The notes beneath the pieces are model-generated. The model was not told the DNA's origin. It worked only from the letters and a program-made list of their open reading frames with translations, and searched no databases. DNA of 64,000 nt. Source: Litorimonas taeanensis. Lineage in GTDB: Bacteria; Pseudomonadota; Alphaproteobacteria; Caulobacterales; Maricaulaceae. The DNA lies in the NCBI RefSeq assembly GCF_003634015.1, contig NZ_RBII01000002.1, positions 523,597-587,596 of the forward strand, written 5' to 3'. Positions 37,804 through 47,138 of this stretch are shown piece by piece. The position numbers and the translations under genes are program-made. How positions within the stretch are numbered: the stretch's first letter is position 1; each line of letters starts with the position of its first letter.

Positions 37804-38874
37804 TTATGGGGCGGCGGTTTCGTTCTGTAACCGTTGTTGCCGATAGGCCGTTGGCGTCATGCCCTCAATCGCCCGAAAAGCGCGATTAAAGGGCGCTAAT
37901 GAGTTATATCCAACATCCATTGCCAAAGTCAGAATAGGAATACGGAGCTTATCTGGGTCGCTTAACTGGTCTTTCACGGCCTCAATTCTATAACTGTTTA
38001 GAAAGGCCGAAAAATTACGGTAGCCGAGGCCTTGGTTAATTAAGCTACGCAGACGATGTTCAGGCGTATTTAAATGTTCCGCAAGTTCCCGGATCGTTAA
38101 ACCGGCCTCACGGTATATTTTCTCGACTTCCATCGCCGATCGCAGCTCCGTTAAAAGCTGAGTATCTCGCGGGTCAATCGGCGTCTCAACGGCTTCAATT
38201 TCGGCTTCCGTCTCAAAACTGAGATTCTCAAGATTTAATTGGCTCAGCCATAAATTAAACCAGAGCGCCAGAGGGAAAACACTAAAGGACTTAATGATGC
38301 GGGCTTCCTCAATTGAAATAGGAAACCAGCCTTGCGCCGCCCCTTGGCTCGTCATCGAAGAAATGATGACAGAGGCTAAAAGCGCCCCAATAAAATAAGC
38401 CCGCGAATCCCGCCTCGTCGTCACCAAATCATCGCGGCCTTCGCGGATAATCGCGACAGCCAAATGCACCATCATACCCAAAACGACGACTTCGCACAAA
38501 ATGGCCAGAATAGGGGGATAACTAATCACATCAGATAATTGCGTTATATTCTGCGGCAATCTGAGACCGACCGTGACGGCGAGTATCACCCAATGCGGCC
38601 ATTTTAATTCAAATCCATCACGAAATAAGGCAAGTCCGAACCACCAAATAAAAACAACGCTCGCTGATTCAACGATGAGAGCAGGCCATAATACTGCTAA
38701 AGGCGGCATTAAAGCCTCGGGCGCGGATGCTATCAACATGGCTGACACGCTGATGGCGACAAGCACGATATAGATAGCGGGCCGCCACGTCAGGCGGTCG
38801 CGCACCGACAAAATAGCGGACATAGAGAGGAGCATAATCGCGCCAATCCGCAAAAATGCATCAAGCCATAACAT
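37804..38874 (-). CDS. AraC-family regulator with N-terminal membrane domain
   Basis: Protein of 356 residues combining about six or seven membrane helices (residues 5-215) with a C-terminal AraC/XylS DNA-binding domain (about 245-350). The DNA-binding part shows LTIRELAEHLNTPEHRLRSLINQGLGYRNFSAFLNSYR and ILTLAMDVGYNSLAPFNRAFRAIEGMTPTAYR, both HTH motifs intact. Membrane-anchored AraC regulators of this layout are common in marine alphaproteobacteria and sphingomonads; their signals are unknown. Adjacent to the metallopeptidase gene 109 bases upstream on the same strand, a possible target. Confidence 0.9.
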   Translation of the reverse strand: MLWLDAFLRIGAIMLLSMSAILSVRDRLTWRPAIYIVLVAISVSAMLIASAPEALMPPLAVLWPALIVESASVVFIWWFGLALFRDGFELKWPHWVILAVTVGLRLPQNITQLSDVISYPPILAILCEVVVLGMMVHLAVAIIREGRDDLVTTRRDSRAYFIGALLASVIISSMTSQGAAQGWFPISIEEARIIKSFSVFPLALWFNLWLSQLNLENLSFETEAEIEAVETPIDPRDTQLLTELRSAMEVEKIYREAGLTIRELAEHLNTPEHRLRSLINQGLGYRNFSAFLNSYRIEAVKDQLSDPDKLRIPILTLAMDVGYNSLAPFNRAFRAIEGMTPTAYRQQRLQNETAAP

Positions 38875-38983
38875 CTGGGTAACAAGCCTTTTTAAAGCGG
38901 TTTCGTCAAGTCACAAAGCCGTCGCACCCTGCATAGCAGCTGTACAAAACTTATAGCTGAGCCGGCACCTTTGCGCCCGCCTC

Positions 38984-40771
38984 TTATTCTCCGAGAGCCT
39001 CGTAGGTCACGAGACGAAAGCGTGATGTTTCAGAGGCTTTCATCGCCGCCCCTATAACGCCATGTAAATCTTTATCCCACGCTGTCCACTCATCCACGAA
39101 AGCCGCCGCGGCCTCTCGATTACCTTGATATTGAAGGTTTAAAACCTCAGTCAAAAGCGATTCCACGGCCGCAGGGTATTTATCATAATGAATACTGAGC
39201 TTACCCTCATCAAACGTCAAAACGCCTTTATCCAAAAACCAATTCCATTGAACCAGCTGCATGGTGCCATAGGCCTGCTCGCGGCGCGGTCTATTTTTAT
39301 TCAGGACCCGTAATATTCCGCCCGCATAAATAGAGCGAAGTTGCGCCTCTGTATAATTCCCTGCTTTATATAGTTTCAGCGCCGAGAACAGAGAGACTAA
39401 ATCCGCTTTCATCTCTTCGATCAGATCAGCATTGTCTTGTAAGGCCGCATCAATGTCCTCGCCAATCTTTGTCTGGTCTGGCCCCATATAATGTCCAATT
39501 TCGTGCCAAAGCGTTCGGTAGAAATTCCCATTTATCCCCAAATCATCGTGATGATTTGCTGAGGTTGCTGCGCGAAACGCAGAGAGAGATTCTTCAAATA
39601 TCTCTTCATTTCGCAACACCGTCGAACGGATCAGTATAGTCCGTCCGAATTGACGCGATAAATGCCCCTCATTTGGTAAAATTGTCGCTGTATTCGTTCC
39701 CCTAGCCTGTCCGAAGTCCGCAATGATATTATAGACGCTCACCGGAATATTTGAACGTACCGTTTTATTCGCGGCATAGGGCAAGCTGTCTTCAATCTCT
39801 TGAATATCCCCAATGCTAGAGGCCAGCTCCTCACTCTTTTCTTTGTCCCGCTGAAGCAATGACAGGCTGAAAAAACTTTTCACCCCATAAAGCGCATCGT
39901 CATAAGTTTCGTAGCTGCCAATTTGCGCATTAAGATTGCCCGTAAAATTACCCGTCACCCATGTCGCATCGCCGCCATCATAATCATCAGCCAAGAGATC
40001 GCGTGCCCTTAGGCGTAGGAAACGCGCAAATGACACATCATCATTTTCAATAGCTGACGCCGCAGCCATCAAGCGGTCATAAACAAAGAGAATATCTTCG
40101 GCATAGGCCACGGAATATGGCAAAGCAAAATACCCTTCAGCCTGTTTAATTGTCTCGATCAGACCTGGATGTAGAACCTCTAATGCGGGGTGCGCGTCTA
40201 ATGTTGCCAAGGCTTCGGCTTTATTCGCGTCATTGGCATTTTTCACAACGGAGCGTAGATGTAATAAATCACTCTTTTTTTCGGGATGCGCCGCGATGAA
40301 AGCATCCAACGCCTCGCGGCTACTGTCCGAAGGGTAGACATTGCGCGGCGTCGTCGAGGCTGCAACATTTAAAAAAGGTTCCCGCGTGTTCTCTAATGTC
40401 GTCGCAATCGGGCCCTTCATCATACGGAAAAGATCTTTTAAATCTTGTCTGTCAGTTCCCGCCATCGCCGCCTCTACGGCGCGTGACTGCGGATGCACTT
40501 GGTCAAGATATAATGAATGTAATCGTGCACCCGCCGCCAATAATTCTTTGACAGCCTCTTGTTCACCGGCGCTAAGCAAGGACGCGTCATAAGGAAATCT
40601 CAAACGCATAGTCTTATCAAGAAGAGGCCCAGTTTGCTGAGGCGTCCAAGCGCCTTCAAAATAATCTATCGTTTGCGCCATATCTATCGGCGCGGCGGCC
40701 TGTTTTTCAGAACTGGCAGGCTGGCATGCCATTAAGAGTGCAGCCGCACTGATACCTATAAGACGTTTCAC
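38984..40771 (-). CDS. M49-like (dipeptidyl-peptidase III-related) zinc metallopeptidase lipoprotein
   Basis: Exported protein of 595 residues. The N-terminus MKRLIGISAAALLMAC is a lipoprotein signal with Cys16. The zinc site is HEIGHYMG (His423, Glu424, His427), followed by a second helix with NADLIEEMKADLVSLF, supplying Glu452/453 as probable third ligand, a gluzincin arrangement. The protein resembles the DPP III-like family often mis-annotated as Nudix or dihydrofolate reductase. Classical DPP III has HExxxH (HELLGH); here the spacing is HExxH, so it is a relative rather than DPP III itself. An exported peptide- or peptidoglycan-associated hydrolase is plausible; the substrate is unknown. 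Confidence 0.8.
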   Translation of the reverse strand: MKRLIGISAAALLMACQPASSEKQAAAPIDMAQTIDYFEGAWTPQQTGPLLDKTMRLRFPYDASLLSAGEQEAVKELLAAGARLHSLYLDQVHPQSRAVEAAMAGTDRQDLKDLFRMMKGPIATTLENTREPFLNVAASTTPRNVYPSDSSREALDAFIAAHPEKKSDLLHLRSVVKNANDANKAEALATLDAHPALEVLHPGLIETIKQAEGYFALPYSVAYAEDILFVYDRLMAAASAIENDDVSFARFLRLRARDLLADDYDGGDATWVTGNFTGNLNAQIGSYETYDDALYGVKSFFSLSLLQRDKEKSEELASSIGDIQEIEDSLPYAANKTVRSNIPVSVYNIIADFGQARGTNTATILPNEGHLSRQFGRTILIRSTVLRNEEIFEESLSAFRAATSANHHDDLGINGNFYRTLWHEIGHYMGPDQTKIGEDIDAALQDNADLIEEMKADLVSLFSALKLYKAGNYTEAQLRSIYAGGILRVLNKNRPRREQAYGTMQLVQWNWFLDKGVLTFDEGKLSIHYDKYPAAVESLLTEVLNLQYQGNREAAAAFVDEWTAWDKDLHGVIGAAMKASETSRFRLVTYEALGE

Positions 40772-40880
40772 GTTACCTCCAAATCAGAGCAAAATTCTCG
40801 CTTTGCTAAATCGGGGAACCCATGATGTCTATAGGTCATACAAAGCCGGGGTGCAGGATAGAGACTGTTTTATAACTAAG

Positions 40881-40989
40881 ATAGGCTGGACAGGTGAATA
40901 CCCTCGCTCGCCATCCAGGGTCGAGCTCATTAGGGAAACCTGATAAAGAGGACATCTCCGCGGGACGGTCACCTGACCAGAGACCTATA
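40881..40989 (+). ncRNA. Candidate structured RNA, unassigned
   Basis: A 327-base gap holds a segment that folds strongly. A closing helix pairs 40881-40897 with 40969-40988: ATAGG/CCTAT, CTGG/CCAG and CAGGTGA/TCACCTG, 16 pairs in all with one 3-base bulge and one A-A mismatch. Inside are a hairpin at 40929-40944 with a GAAA (GNRA) tetraloop and one T-G pair, a small GGA/TCC hairpin (40950-40959), and alternative pairings at 40900-40925. The GNRA loop and wobble favour the plus strand. TATAAC at 40871-40876 is well placed as a -10 box, but I see no good -35 or terminator. It could alternatively be a minus-strand leader of the metallopeptidase gene. No known RNA family recognised. Confidence 0.5.
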
Positions 40990-41032
40990 CATACGAACGA
41001 CACGAAGCGTAGCGAAATTAGTGAGGATGCTA

Positions 41033-41061
41033 ATAAAAAAGCGGCCCCAAAGAGCCGCTTT
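41033..41061 (-). terminator. Intrinsic terminator for mdh
   Basis: On the minus strand AAAGCGGC pairs with GCCGCTTT around CTTTGGGG-type loop bases, then TTTTTTATT. It lies about 40 bases after the mdh stop. Confidence 0.85.
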
Positions 41062-41098
41062 CATCATTCAAAATTAAATGTTTTGCCTCTTATAGGCA

Positions 41099-42154
<1,056 letters not shown>

Positions 42155-42189
42155 TCAATTTTGTATAATATCGCCTGTGTTCATTCGGT

Positions 42190-43293
42190 TTATTCTGACG
42201 TCCCGAGAACCCGTCTCTCGGCTAAATATTCTGTGCTTCGCATCTCAACCAATCGGCTGACAGTGCGTTCAAATTCAAAAGCGCCGTCGCCTGCAGGATA
42301 GAGATCTTGGGGCTCGGTTGCGGCGCTCATCACTAATTTTGTGCGAGTTTCATAAAGGGCGTCAACAAGCGTGACGAAACGTTTGGCTTGGTTACGGCTA
42401 TCGGGGCCCATTTTGGGGACGTTTTCTAATATCAGTGTTTGAAAAGCTTGAGCGAGGCGCAGATAATCCGCCGCGCCGAGATTATTATCACAGAGCCGAG
42501 CAAAGCCCGCCCGCGCCGTACCCGCCGCCGTTCGGCGTAAAATCAGCTCTCGCCCCTGTACGGTCAAGACCGTCTCTCGCGGTGTAGCTCCGCCAATCAA
42601 CCTTTGCCACGCCGCTTCGACACCTGCGTCTGCCGTCTTGCCAAGCGGGGTATAATAAACTGGCGCGGATTGCAGCTGTCGCAGGCGGTGGTCTGTCTCG
42701 CCTGCAAATTCATGTATGACTAAATATGTCGGCATCCGCGCTATGAACGGTTCGAAAAGGGCACGGTTCAGGCCATTTTTATACAGGTCTTCGGGTGGGC
42801 GGTTGGATGTCGCGACGACAATAACGCCTTCGGCCCATAGCGCATCAAACAAGCGCGAGAGTATCATCGCGTCGGCGATGTCCGTTACATGGAACTCATC
42901 AAAGCATAACAGCTCGGCTGCTTTGGCGATATCTTTCGCGACAGGGACAATCGGGTCGCCGTCATTGTCTTTGGATTTACGCCGCGCATTTATTCGCGTG
43001 TGAACATCCAGCATAAAGGCATGGAAGTGAACGCGCTGTTTCGCCTCTATCGAAGCCTTATCAAAAAACCAATCCATCAACATGGATTTACCGCGGCCGA
43101 CGCCGCCCCAAAGATACAACCCTTTTATCACATCAGCCCGCCCGCCAAATAGCTTACCAAAGAAACCCGGGCGCGGCTTCGTCTCTAAACGAGTCAATAA
43201 ATCATCCAGCGCGCTGGCCGCAGAAAGCTGCGCAGGGTCTCGTTCTAATTGACCTTGGTGAATACAGTCTTCCAGTTGCACGCGAACGGACAT
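42190..43293 (-). CDS. zapE: Cell division protein ZapE/AFG1-like ATPase
   Basis: AFG1-family P-loop ATPase, 367 residues. Walker A is GGVGRGKS (residues 63-70), followed by MLMDWFF; Walker B is ELLCFDEFHVTDIADAMIL; sensor ATSNRPPEDLYKNGLNR. In E. coli ZapE acts at the division ring under stress, and the mitochondrial homologue AFG1 handles misfolded proteins; which applies here is unknown. Common alphaproteobacterial neighbour of mdh. The 31-codon small ORF ends 5 bases before this ATG. Confidence 0.94.
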   Translation of the reverse strand: MSVRVQLEDCIHQGQLERDPAQLSAASALDDLLTRLETKPRPGFFGKLFGGRADVIKGLYLWGGVGRGKSMLMDWFFDKASIEAKQRVHFHAFMLDVHTRINARRKSKDNDGDPIVPVAKDIAKAAELLCFDEFHVTDIADAMILSRLFDALWAEGVIVVATSNRPPEDLYKNGLNRALFEPFIARMPTYLVIHEFAGETDHRLRQLQSAPVYYTPLGKTADAGVEAAWQRLIGGATPRETVLTVQGRELILRRTAAGTARAGFARLCDNNLGAADYLRLAQAFQTLILENVPKMGPDSRNQAKRFVTLVDALYETRTKLVMSAATEPQDLYPAGDGAFEFERTVSRLVEMRSTEYLAERRVLGTSE

Positions 43294-43298
43294 AGTTA

Positions 43299-43394
43299 CT
43301 ACTTAATTGTGATGAGGATAATCGCCAAAGCCAAGACGCCAAAAGACAAGGCACAAAGCCCATAGAAAAGCGGTTTGTTACGGATAGGAGCCAT
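43299..43394 (-). CDS. Possible 31-residue single-pass membrane protein
   Basis: Small minus-strand reading frame starting at ATG 43394, MAPIRNKPLF then YGLCALSFGVLALAIILITIK, stop TAG at 43299-43301. A positively charged N-terminus followed by one hydrophobic helix is typical of real small membrane proteins. It ends 5 bases before the zapE ATG, suggesting translational coupling. Too short to prove by sequence alone; no family known to me. Confidence 0.5.
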   Translation of the reverse strand: MAPIRNKPLFYGLCALSFGVLALAIILITIK

Positions 43395-43525
43395 AATGGC
43401 GTCTTTGCCTAAGCTTTTTGCAGGGTCAAGCCTCTATAAAGCCTGCGCACGCCTCGTCGGCACCGAGATTTTCAAAAAAAGAGAAGAAAACGCAGTCTTT
43501 GCCAAACTCAACCCGTGATTTTACC

Positions 43526-43540
43526 TTAAATTATTGTTAA
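43526..43540. promoter_or_regulatory. CtrA-like site, TTAA-N7-TTAA
   Basis: TTAA at 43526-43529 and TTAA at 43537-43540, 7 bases apart; with flanks this is the perfect inverted repeat CCTTAA-N7-TTAAGG. The full CtrA consensus TTAAC-N6-TTAA(C) is met by TTAAC on the minus strand. It lies between the divergent zapE unit and the channel-like gene at 43636. CtrA binding is inferred. Confidence 0.4.
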
Positions 43541-43584
43541 GGTAACGTTCAGGCGCGAACTTCGATAAGGCGCGTATCTTTATC

Positions 43585-43604
43585 ATTCCCAGTCTTTTGG
43601 GAAT
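43585..43604 (+). other. 5' UTR hairpin before 43636 gene
   Basis: ATTCCCA (43585-43591) and TGGGAAT (43598-43604), loop GTCTTT, a perfect 7-bp stem 17 bases ahead of the GGAGGGAG ribosome binding site. No T-run; may tune translation or stability. Confidence 0.45.
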
Positions 43605-43635
43605 CTGAACCTATTATCCTTGGAGGGAGAAAATT

Positions 43636-44865
43636 ATGGATCAATTTAACGCCATGTTTGAGAACATGCCGCTGGGCAACTATGTTGCCGCCGCTGTCAT
43701 TTTGATAGTCGGCATCGTTGTCGCTTATGTATTAAAAGGCCTTGTTGCAGGCGGTATCAACCGCACAAGCTTTGGTAAAAATGCTCAGACAACAGGGGGT
43801 AATATCGGGAATTCAATCGGCAAAGCCATCTTCTGGCTAGCTATTCTTTATACGCTTTATCTGGCTCTCTCACGCCTAAGCATGGGCGCCTATCTAGAGC
43901 CCGTCGAAACTTTGTTCCGTAATATTGCGGACATTATTCCAAAGCTTATTGGATTTGGTTTCACACTGTTCATTGGTTACATTATTGCAAAAGTTGCCAA
44001 GAACGCGACGACTTCAACTTTGGAAGCCGCGCAAGTTGATACGCTTATGTCGAAAACTGGCGTTGCGAATGCCTCTGGTTCAACGGGGTCTTTGGCAAAA
44101 GCTTTGGGAACTTTGGTATTCGTTCTTATTATCGTGCCTGTTATCGTGGCTGCGCTTGGTATTTTGGATTTCGAAGAAGTCTCTATTCCGCTTTCAAATA
44201 TGCTTGAAGGCTTCTTAGGGTACATTCCACAACTCGTCGCTGCGTCGCTTGTTTTGGCAGCCTCTATCTTTATTGGTAAGTTTGTTTCCAATTTCTTGGC
44301 CAGCTTCTTGCCAAGCCTTGGTTTTGATAACTCTGTCAACCAAGTCATGATGCTCGACGATGGTGAAGGTCTTAAGACGTCACCCTCTAAAACAGCAGGC
44401 TATGTCGCTTTCCTTATCATCTTGGTCATCGGCGTCTCTGCCGCTGTGAACATTCTCGGTAATGACAGCTTATCTCGCGCCTTTGGTGCTGTGCAAGAAT
44501 TTGGTGGTGAACTTCTACAAGCCGCTATCCTCATCGTTATCGGTGTATTCTTGGCAAACTTCATCAGCCGTTTCATGGCGTCAATCATCAGCCCGAAAAT
44601 CGCGACTTTGGTAAAATATGTTTTCATGCTGATCTTTATCTTCCTTGGTTTGTCTAGCCTTGACCCGAATGGCGATATCATCCCAATGGCCTTTGGTGCT
44701 TTGGTTATCGGCTCTGCTGTTGCTGGCGCTATTGCTTTTGGTATTGGCGGTCGCGACTGGGCAGGAAAAGTGCTAAACAACGCTTTCCCGCCTGCAAATG
44801 TTAAGCCTATCGGCAAGACAACTGCGGCAAAGAAAGCACCTGCAAAACGAGCGACACGTAAATAG
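43636..44865 (+). CDS. Conserved TM-helix repeat membrane protein (mechanosensitive channel-like)
   Basis: Inner membrane protein of 409 residues with about ten hydrophobic helices in repeated units, each close to the 'conserved TM helix' (TM_helix) pattern found in mechanosensitive channel relatives. It has repeated segments such as NYVAAAVILIVGIVVAYVLKGLV, IIPKLIGFGFTLFIGYIIAKVAKN, YIPQLVAASLVLAASIFIGKFV and LLQAAILIVIGVFLANFISRFM. The last residues are a Lys/Ala/Thr-rich tail (KTTAAKKAPAKRATRK). A pore or stretch-sensing function is an inference; no MscS beta domain is present. A strong RBS (GGAGGGAG) precedes the start. Confidence 0.82.
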   Translation: MDQFNAMFENMPLGNYVAAAVILIVGIVVAYVLKGLVAGGINRTSFGKNAQTTGGNIGNSIGKAIFWLAILYTLYLALSRLSMGAYLEPVETLFRNIADIIPKLIGFGFTLFIGYIIAKVAKNATTSTLEAAQVDTLMSKTGVANASGSTGSLAKALGTLVFVLIIVPVIVAALGILDFEEVSIPLSNMLEGFLGYIPQLVAASLVLAASIFIGKFVSNFLASFLPSLGFDNSVNQVMMLDDGEGLKTSPSKTAGYVAFLIILVIGVSAAVNILGNDSLSRAFGAVQEFGGELLQAAILIVIGVFLANFISRFMASIISPKIATLVKYVFMLIFIFLGLSSLDPNGDIIPMAFGALVIGSAVAGAIAFGIGGRDWAGKVLNNAFPPANVKPIGKTTAAKKAPAKRATRK

Positions 44866-44888
44866 TCACTGCGTTAAATAAATTTTTG

Positions 44889-44918
44889 AAAGCCGCTCTT
44901 TTAGGGCGGCTTTTTTTA
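44889..44918 (+). terminator. Intrinsic terminator
   Basis: AAAGCCGC (44889-44896) and GCGGCTTT (44906-44913) with a 9-base loop and a run of T to 44917. Ends the 43636 gene. Confidence 0.92.
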
Positions 44919-44979
44919 TGGCCGCTAAAGACTCAAATTAAACATTCATCGTCTTAAGATAATTAAGTAAACTGATTAT

Positions 44980-46002
44980 ATGTCCAAGAGATTCAACCCT
45001 AAATTTACAAGTCATCCTGCGGGATATGTAGTGTGGCGATTAGGGTTAATATTTTTATGCCTCTTGGCCGTCGCTCTAGGTTTGTATGCATTATCCGGCG
45101 TTGCCCGCGGATGGTCAGCCTTAGCCAGTTCTCTGACGGTTCTTATTGCCATTCCTTATACTATTGGAGCGTGGGGTGTCTTTCTAATCGACCCCAAAGG
45201 CACAAAATTACGGCAAGGACACACCAAGCTCTACATTACCGCGCCAACACTATTCATGCTTGCCGTGCTTTTTCTTGGTAGCCTTATACTGGGTGAAGGC
45301 GTTATCTGTATGGTCATGCTGAGCCCCATATGGCTGCTGAGTGCCATTGCAGGCGGCTTAACGGTTCGCAGCCTTCATAAGAAATTTATCAATCAGTCTA
45401 CTTTTCTTTGCTCAAGCCTTATGCTCATGCCTATTTTGGCCCTCATTATTGACAGCACCACCCCGCTTTCAACCGATTATCGCCAGGTCAAAAGAGCCAT
45501 TATAATTGACGCGCCCACGGAAGCCGTTTGGAGCTATATACATCACATAGACAATATAACTGCCGAGGAAGGCCGTTGGAATCTTTCCCAAGATGTTATT
45601 GGCCTGCCTCGGCCGGACGCGGCGCGCATGGTCGGTCATGGCATCGGCGCGATACGGACGAGTTATTGGGGCGAGAGTATTACGTTTGAAGAACATATCA
45701 CGCGTTCCGATTTTCAAAAAACGTTGGAATGGAATTTTGTGTTTCCTAATGACAGCCTGCAACACCACACAGACCGCCATATTTCACCGGATGGCGAGGT
45801 ATTAAAAATACAAAGCGGTGGTTATAAACTCGTAGCTTTGGCCGAAAACAAAGTGCAATTAGTTCTTCATACAGAGTATAAAATGACGACACCCCTTAAT
45901 GGATATAGTGCGCTATGGGGCGAATTATTTTTAGGCGATATTCAAAATAATATTTTACAGGTCATCAAATCCCGATCTGAAACCTTACCCCATAAAAATT
46001 AG
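44980..46002 (+). CDS. Membrane protein with C-terminal SRPBCC (START-like) domain
   Basis: Protein of 340 residues. The N-terminal half has four or five membrane helices (LGLIFLCLLAVALGLYALSGV, ALASSLTVLIAIPYTIGAWGVF, LFMLAVLFLGSLIL, ICMVMLSPIWLLSAIAGGL). Residues about 175-340 form a soluble SRPBCC-like fold beginning VKRAIIIDAPTEAVWSYIHHID, with GIGAIRTSYWGESITFEEHIT and a C-terminal helix (LGDIQNNILQVIKSR). SRPBCC domains bind hydrophobic ligands. No direct functional clue; the downstream acyltransferase suggests lipid-related context. Confidence 0.8.
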   Translation: MSKRFNPKFTSHPAGYVVWRLGLIFLCLLAVALGLYALSGVARGWSALASSLTVLIAIPYTIGAWGVFLIDPKGTKLRQGHTKLYITAPTLFMLAVLFLGSLILGEGVICMVMLSPIWLLSAIAGGLTVRSLHKKFINQSTFLCSSLMLMPILALIIDSTTPLSTDYRQVKRAIIIDAPTEAVWSYIHHIDNITAEEGRWNLSQDVIGLPRPDAARMVGHGIGAIRTSYWGESITFEEHITRSDFQKTLEWNFVFPNDSLQHHTDRHISPDGEVLKIQSGGYKLVALAENKVQLVLHTEYKMTTPLNGYSALWGELFLGDIQNNILQVIKSRSETLPHKN

Positions 46003-46040
46003 CCTTTTAATTTTCTAACGCTTAGGCTTTATACCTCCCT

Positions 46041-46835
46041 ATGCATATTGTCGAAGAATTGATAGCCGAACGCGCGCCCAAATTAATGGCGCGCCCCCGC
46101 CTGTTTAAGGTCGTTCGCCCAGCCCTTTACCGAATGCTCGCCTATGATGCAGCCGTGTTCTTAGCTGATTCCATAAGAAACCTGACTGGCTATCAAGCTT
46201 TTAAACGCGTGGCGGATCACATCAGCCCCCGTACCGCTGTTAAAGGATTGAGTCATTTACCAAGCTCTGGGCGCTGCATCATTATCGCCAATCATCCAAC
46301 CGGCCTGGCTGATGGGTTAGCCGTGTTTCAAGCCATTAGCGATCGCCGTCCAGAACATTGCTACTTGGCCAATGCTGATGCCCTGCGCGTTATCCCCAAA
46401 GGGCACGATATCATCATCCCAGTAGAATGGGTCAAAGATAAACGCAGTCATGCCAAGGCCCGGCAAACCCTAGTAGATATGAAAAAGGCCCTAGAGGCCC
46501 AGCGCTGCGTCGTCATTTTCCCATCGGGCCGACTGGCGCAAATGACGTGGCATGGGCTCGAAGAAAAGCCGTGGGAAAGCTCCGCGGCCATGATCGCAAA
46601 GAAGTATAACGCGCCGATTATCCCACTTAATATCAAAGCGAGAAATTCAAGCCTCTATTATCTTTTTTCTCGGCTGAATCCTGAACTTCGTGATATCACC
46701 CTATTCCACGAACTTTTAAATAAGAAAGGTAAGACCTTTCGCCTGACTTTCGGGGAGCCTATTCATCCGCAAAGCCTGCCGAAAAATGCGGATATAGCGA
46801 TAGCAGATATCCGCCAAAAAGTGATGAACCTATAA
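46041..46835 (+). CDS. Lysophospholipid acyltransferase-like (PlsC superfamily) protein
   Basis: Membrane-associated acyltransferase of 264 residues. The acyltransferase motif I is NHPTGLADG (His, Asp at NHx5D), a GlpAT-like variant of the usual NHxSxxD. Motif III-type VVIFPSGRLAQMTWHGLEEKPWESSAAMIAKKYNAPIIPLNIKARNS follows. The YHLANAD-like segment CYLANADALRVIPKG lies between. It probably acylates a lyso-lipid or amine, substrate unassigned. Starts 39 bases after the SRPBCC gene. Confidence 0.85.
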   Translation: MHIVEELIAERAPKLMARPRLFKVVRPALYRMLAYDAAVFLADSIRNLTGYQAFKRVADHISPRTAVKGLSHLPSSGRCIIIANHPTGLADGLAVFQAISDRRPEHCYLANADALRVIPKGHDIIIPVEWVKDKRSHAKARQTLVDMKKALEAQRCVVIFPSGRLAQMTWHGLEEKPWESSAAMIAKKYNAPIIPLNIKARNSSLYYLFSRLNPELRDITLFHELLNKKGKTFRLTFGEPIHPQSLPKNADIAIADIRQKVMNL

Positions 46836-46925
46836 TTCATACTATAGCCCCACCGCCATTTAGGGCCGCTTGCGTTATAAAACTCTTGCTTGACGACAAG
46901 AAGATGTTTTGCAACTGTGAACATA

Positions 46926-47048
46926 CGCGAAGGGAAGCGTCCGAAAAAGAGTGCAACAAATAGCATTGGGGCGGACGGCCAACTTCATTACTCGCGAGGG
47001 GAAGCGTGTCGCCACATAAAAAACAAGGCGACACGGCCAACTTCATAA
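46926..47048 (+). promoter_or_regulatory. Two tandem copies of a structured riboswitch-like motif upstream of hppA
   Basis: The 303-base gap before hppA holds two near-identical units. Copy 1: CGCGAAGGGAAG (46926-46937), stem CGTCCG/CGGACG (46938-46943 with 46972-46977), then GCCAACTTCATTA. Copy 2: CGCGAGGGGAAG (46993-47004), stem CGTGTCGCC/GGCGACACG (47005-47013 with 47027-47035), then GCCAACTTCATAA. The stem sequences differ completely but keep pairing (covariation), while the flanking blocks are conserved: the signature of an RNA aptamer. A GAAG/CTTC outer helix is possible in both. A third CGCGAGGG occurs at 47084-47091. Orientation and position point to hppA. I cannot name the Rfam family; ion-responsive classes such as nhaA-I or DUF1646 would be sensible to test. 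Confidence 0.78.
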
Positions 47049-47138
47049 CATAGCCGGAGACGTCTTTGCGACCATCAGAATGTCGCGAGGGTAAATCCGT
47101 ATAATGACGCCCGGCGTAAAGCATAGGGAAGAGCTGTT

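Noticed and set aside
40925-40969. Resemblance to a TPP riboswitch (AACCTGAT near GCGGGA)
   Set aside because: The upstream CTGAGA block and the paired P1/P2 architecture of THI elements are missing, and no thiamine gene is near.
46837-47124. Minus-strand 95-codon open frame across the gap before hppA
   Set aside because: It runs through the tandem structured repeats, and its composition and lack of RBS fit a chance frame; the repeat explains the open region better.
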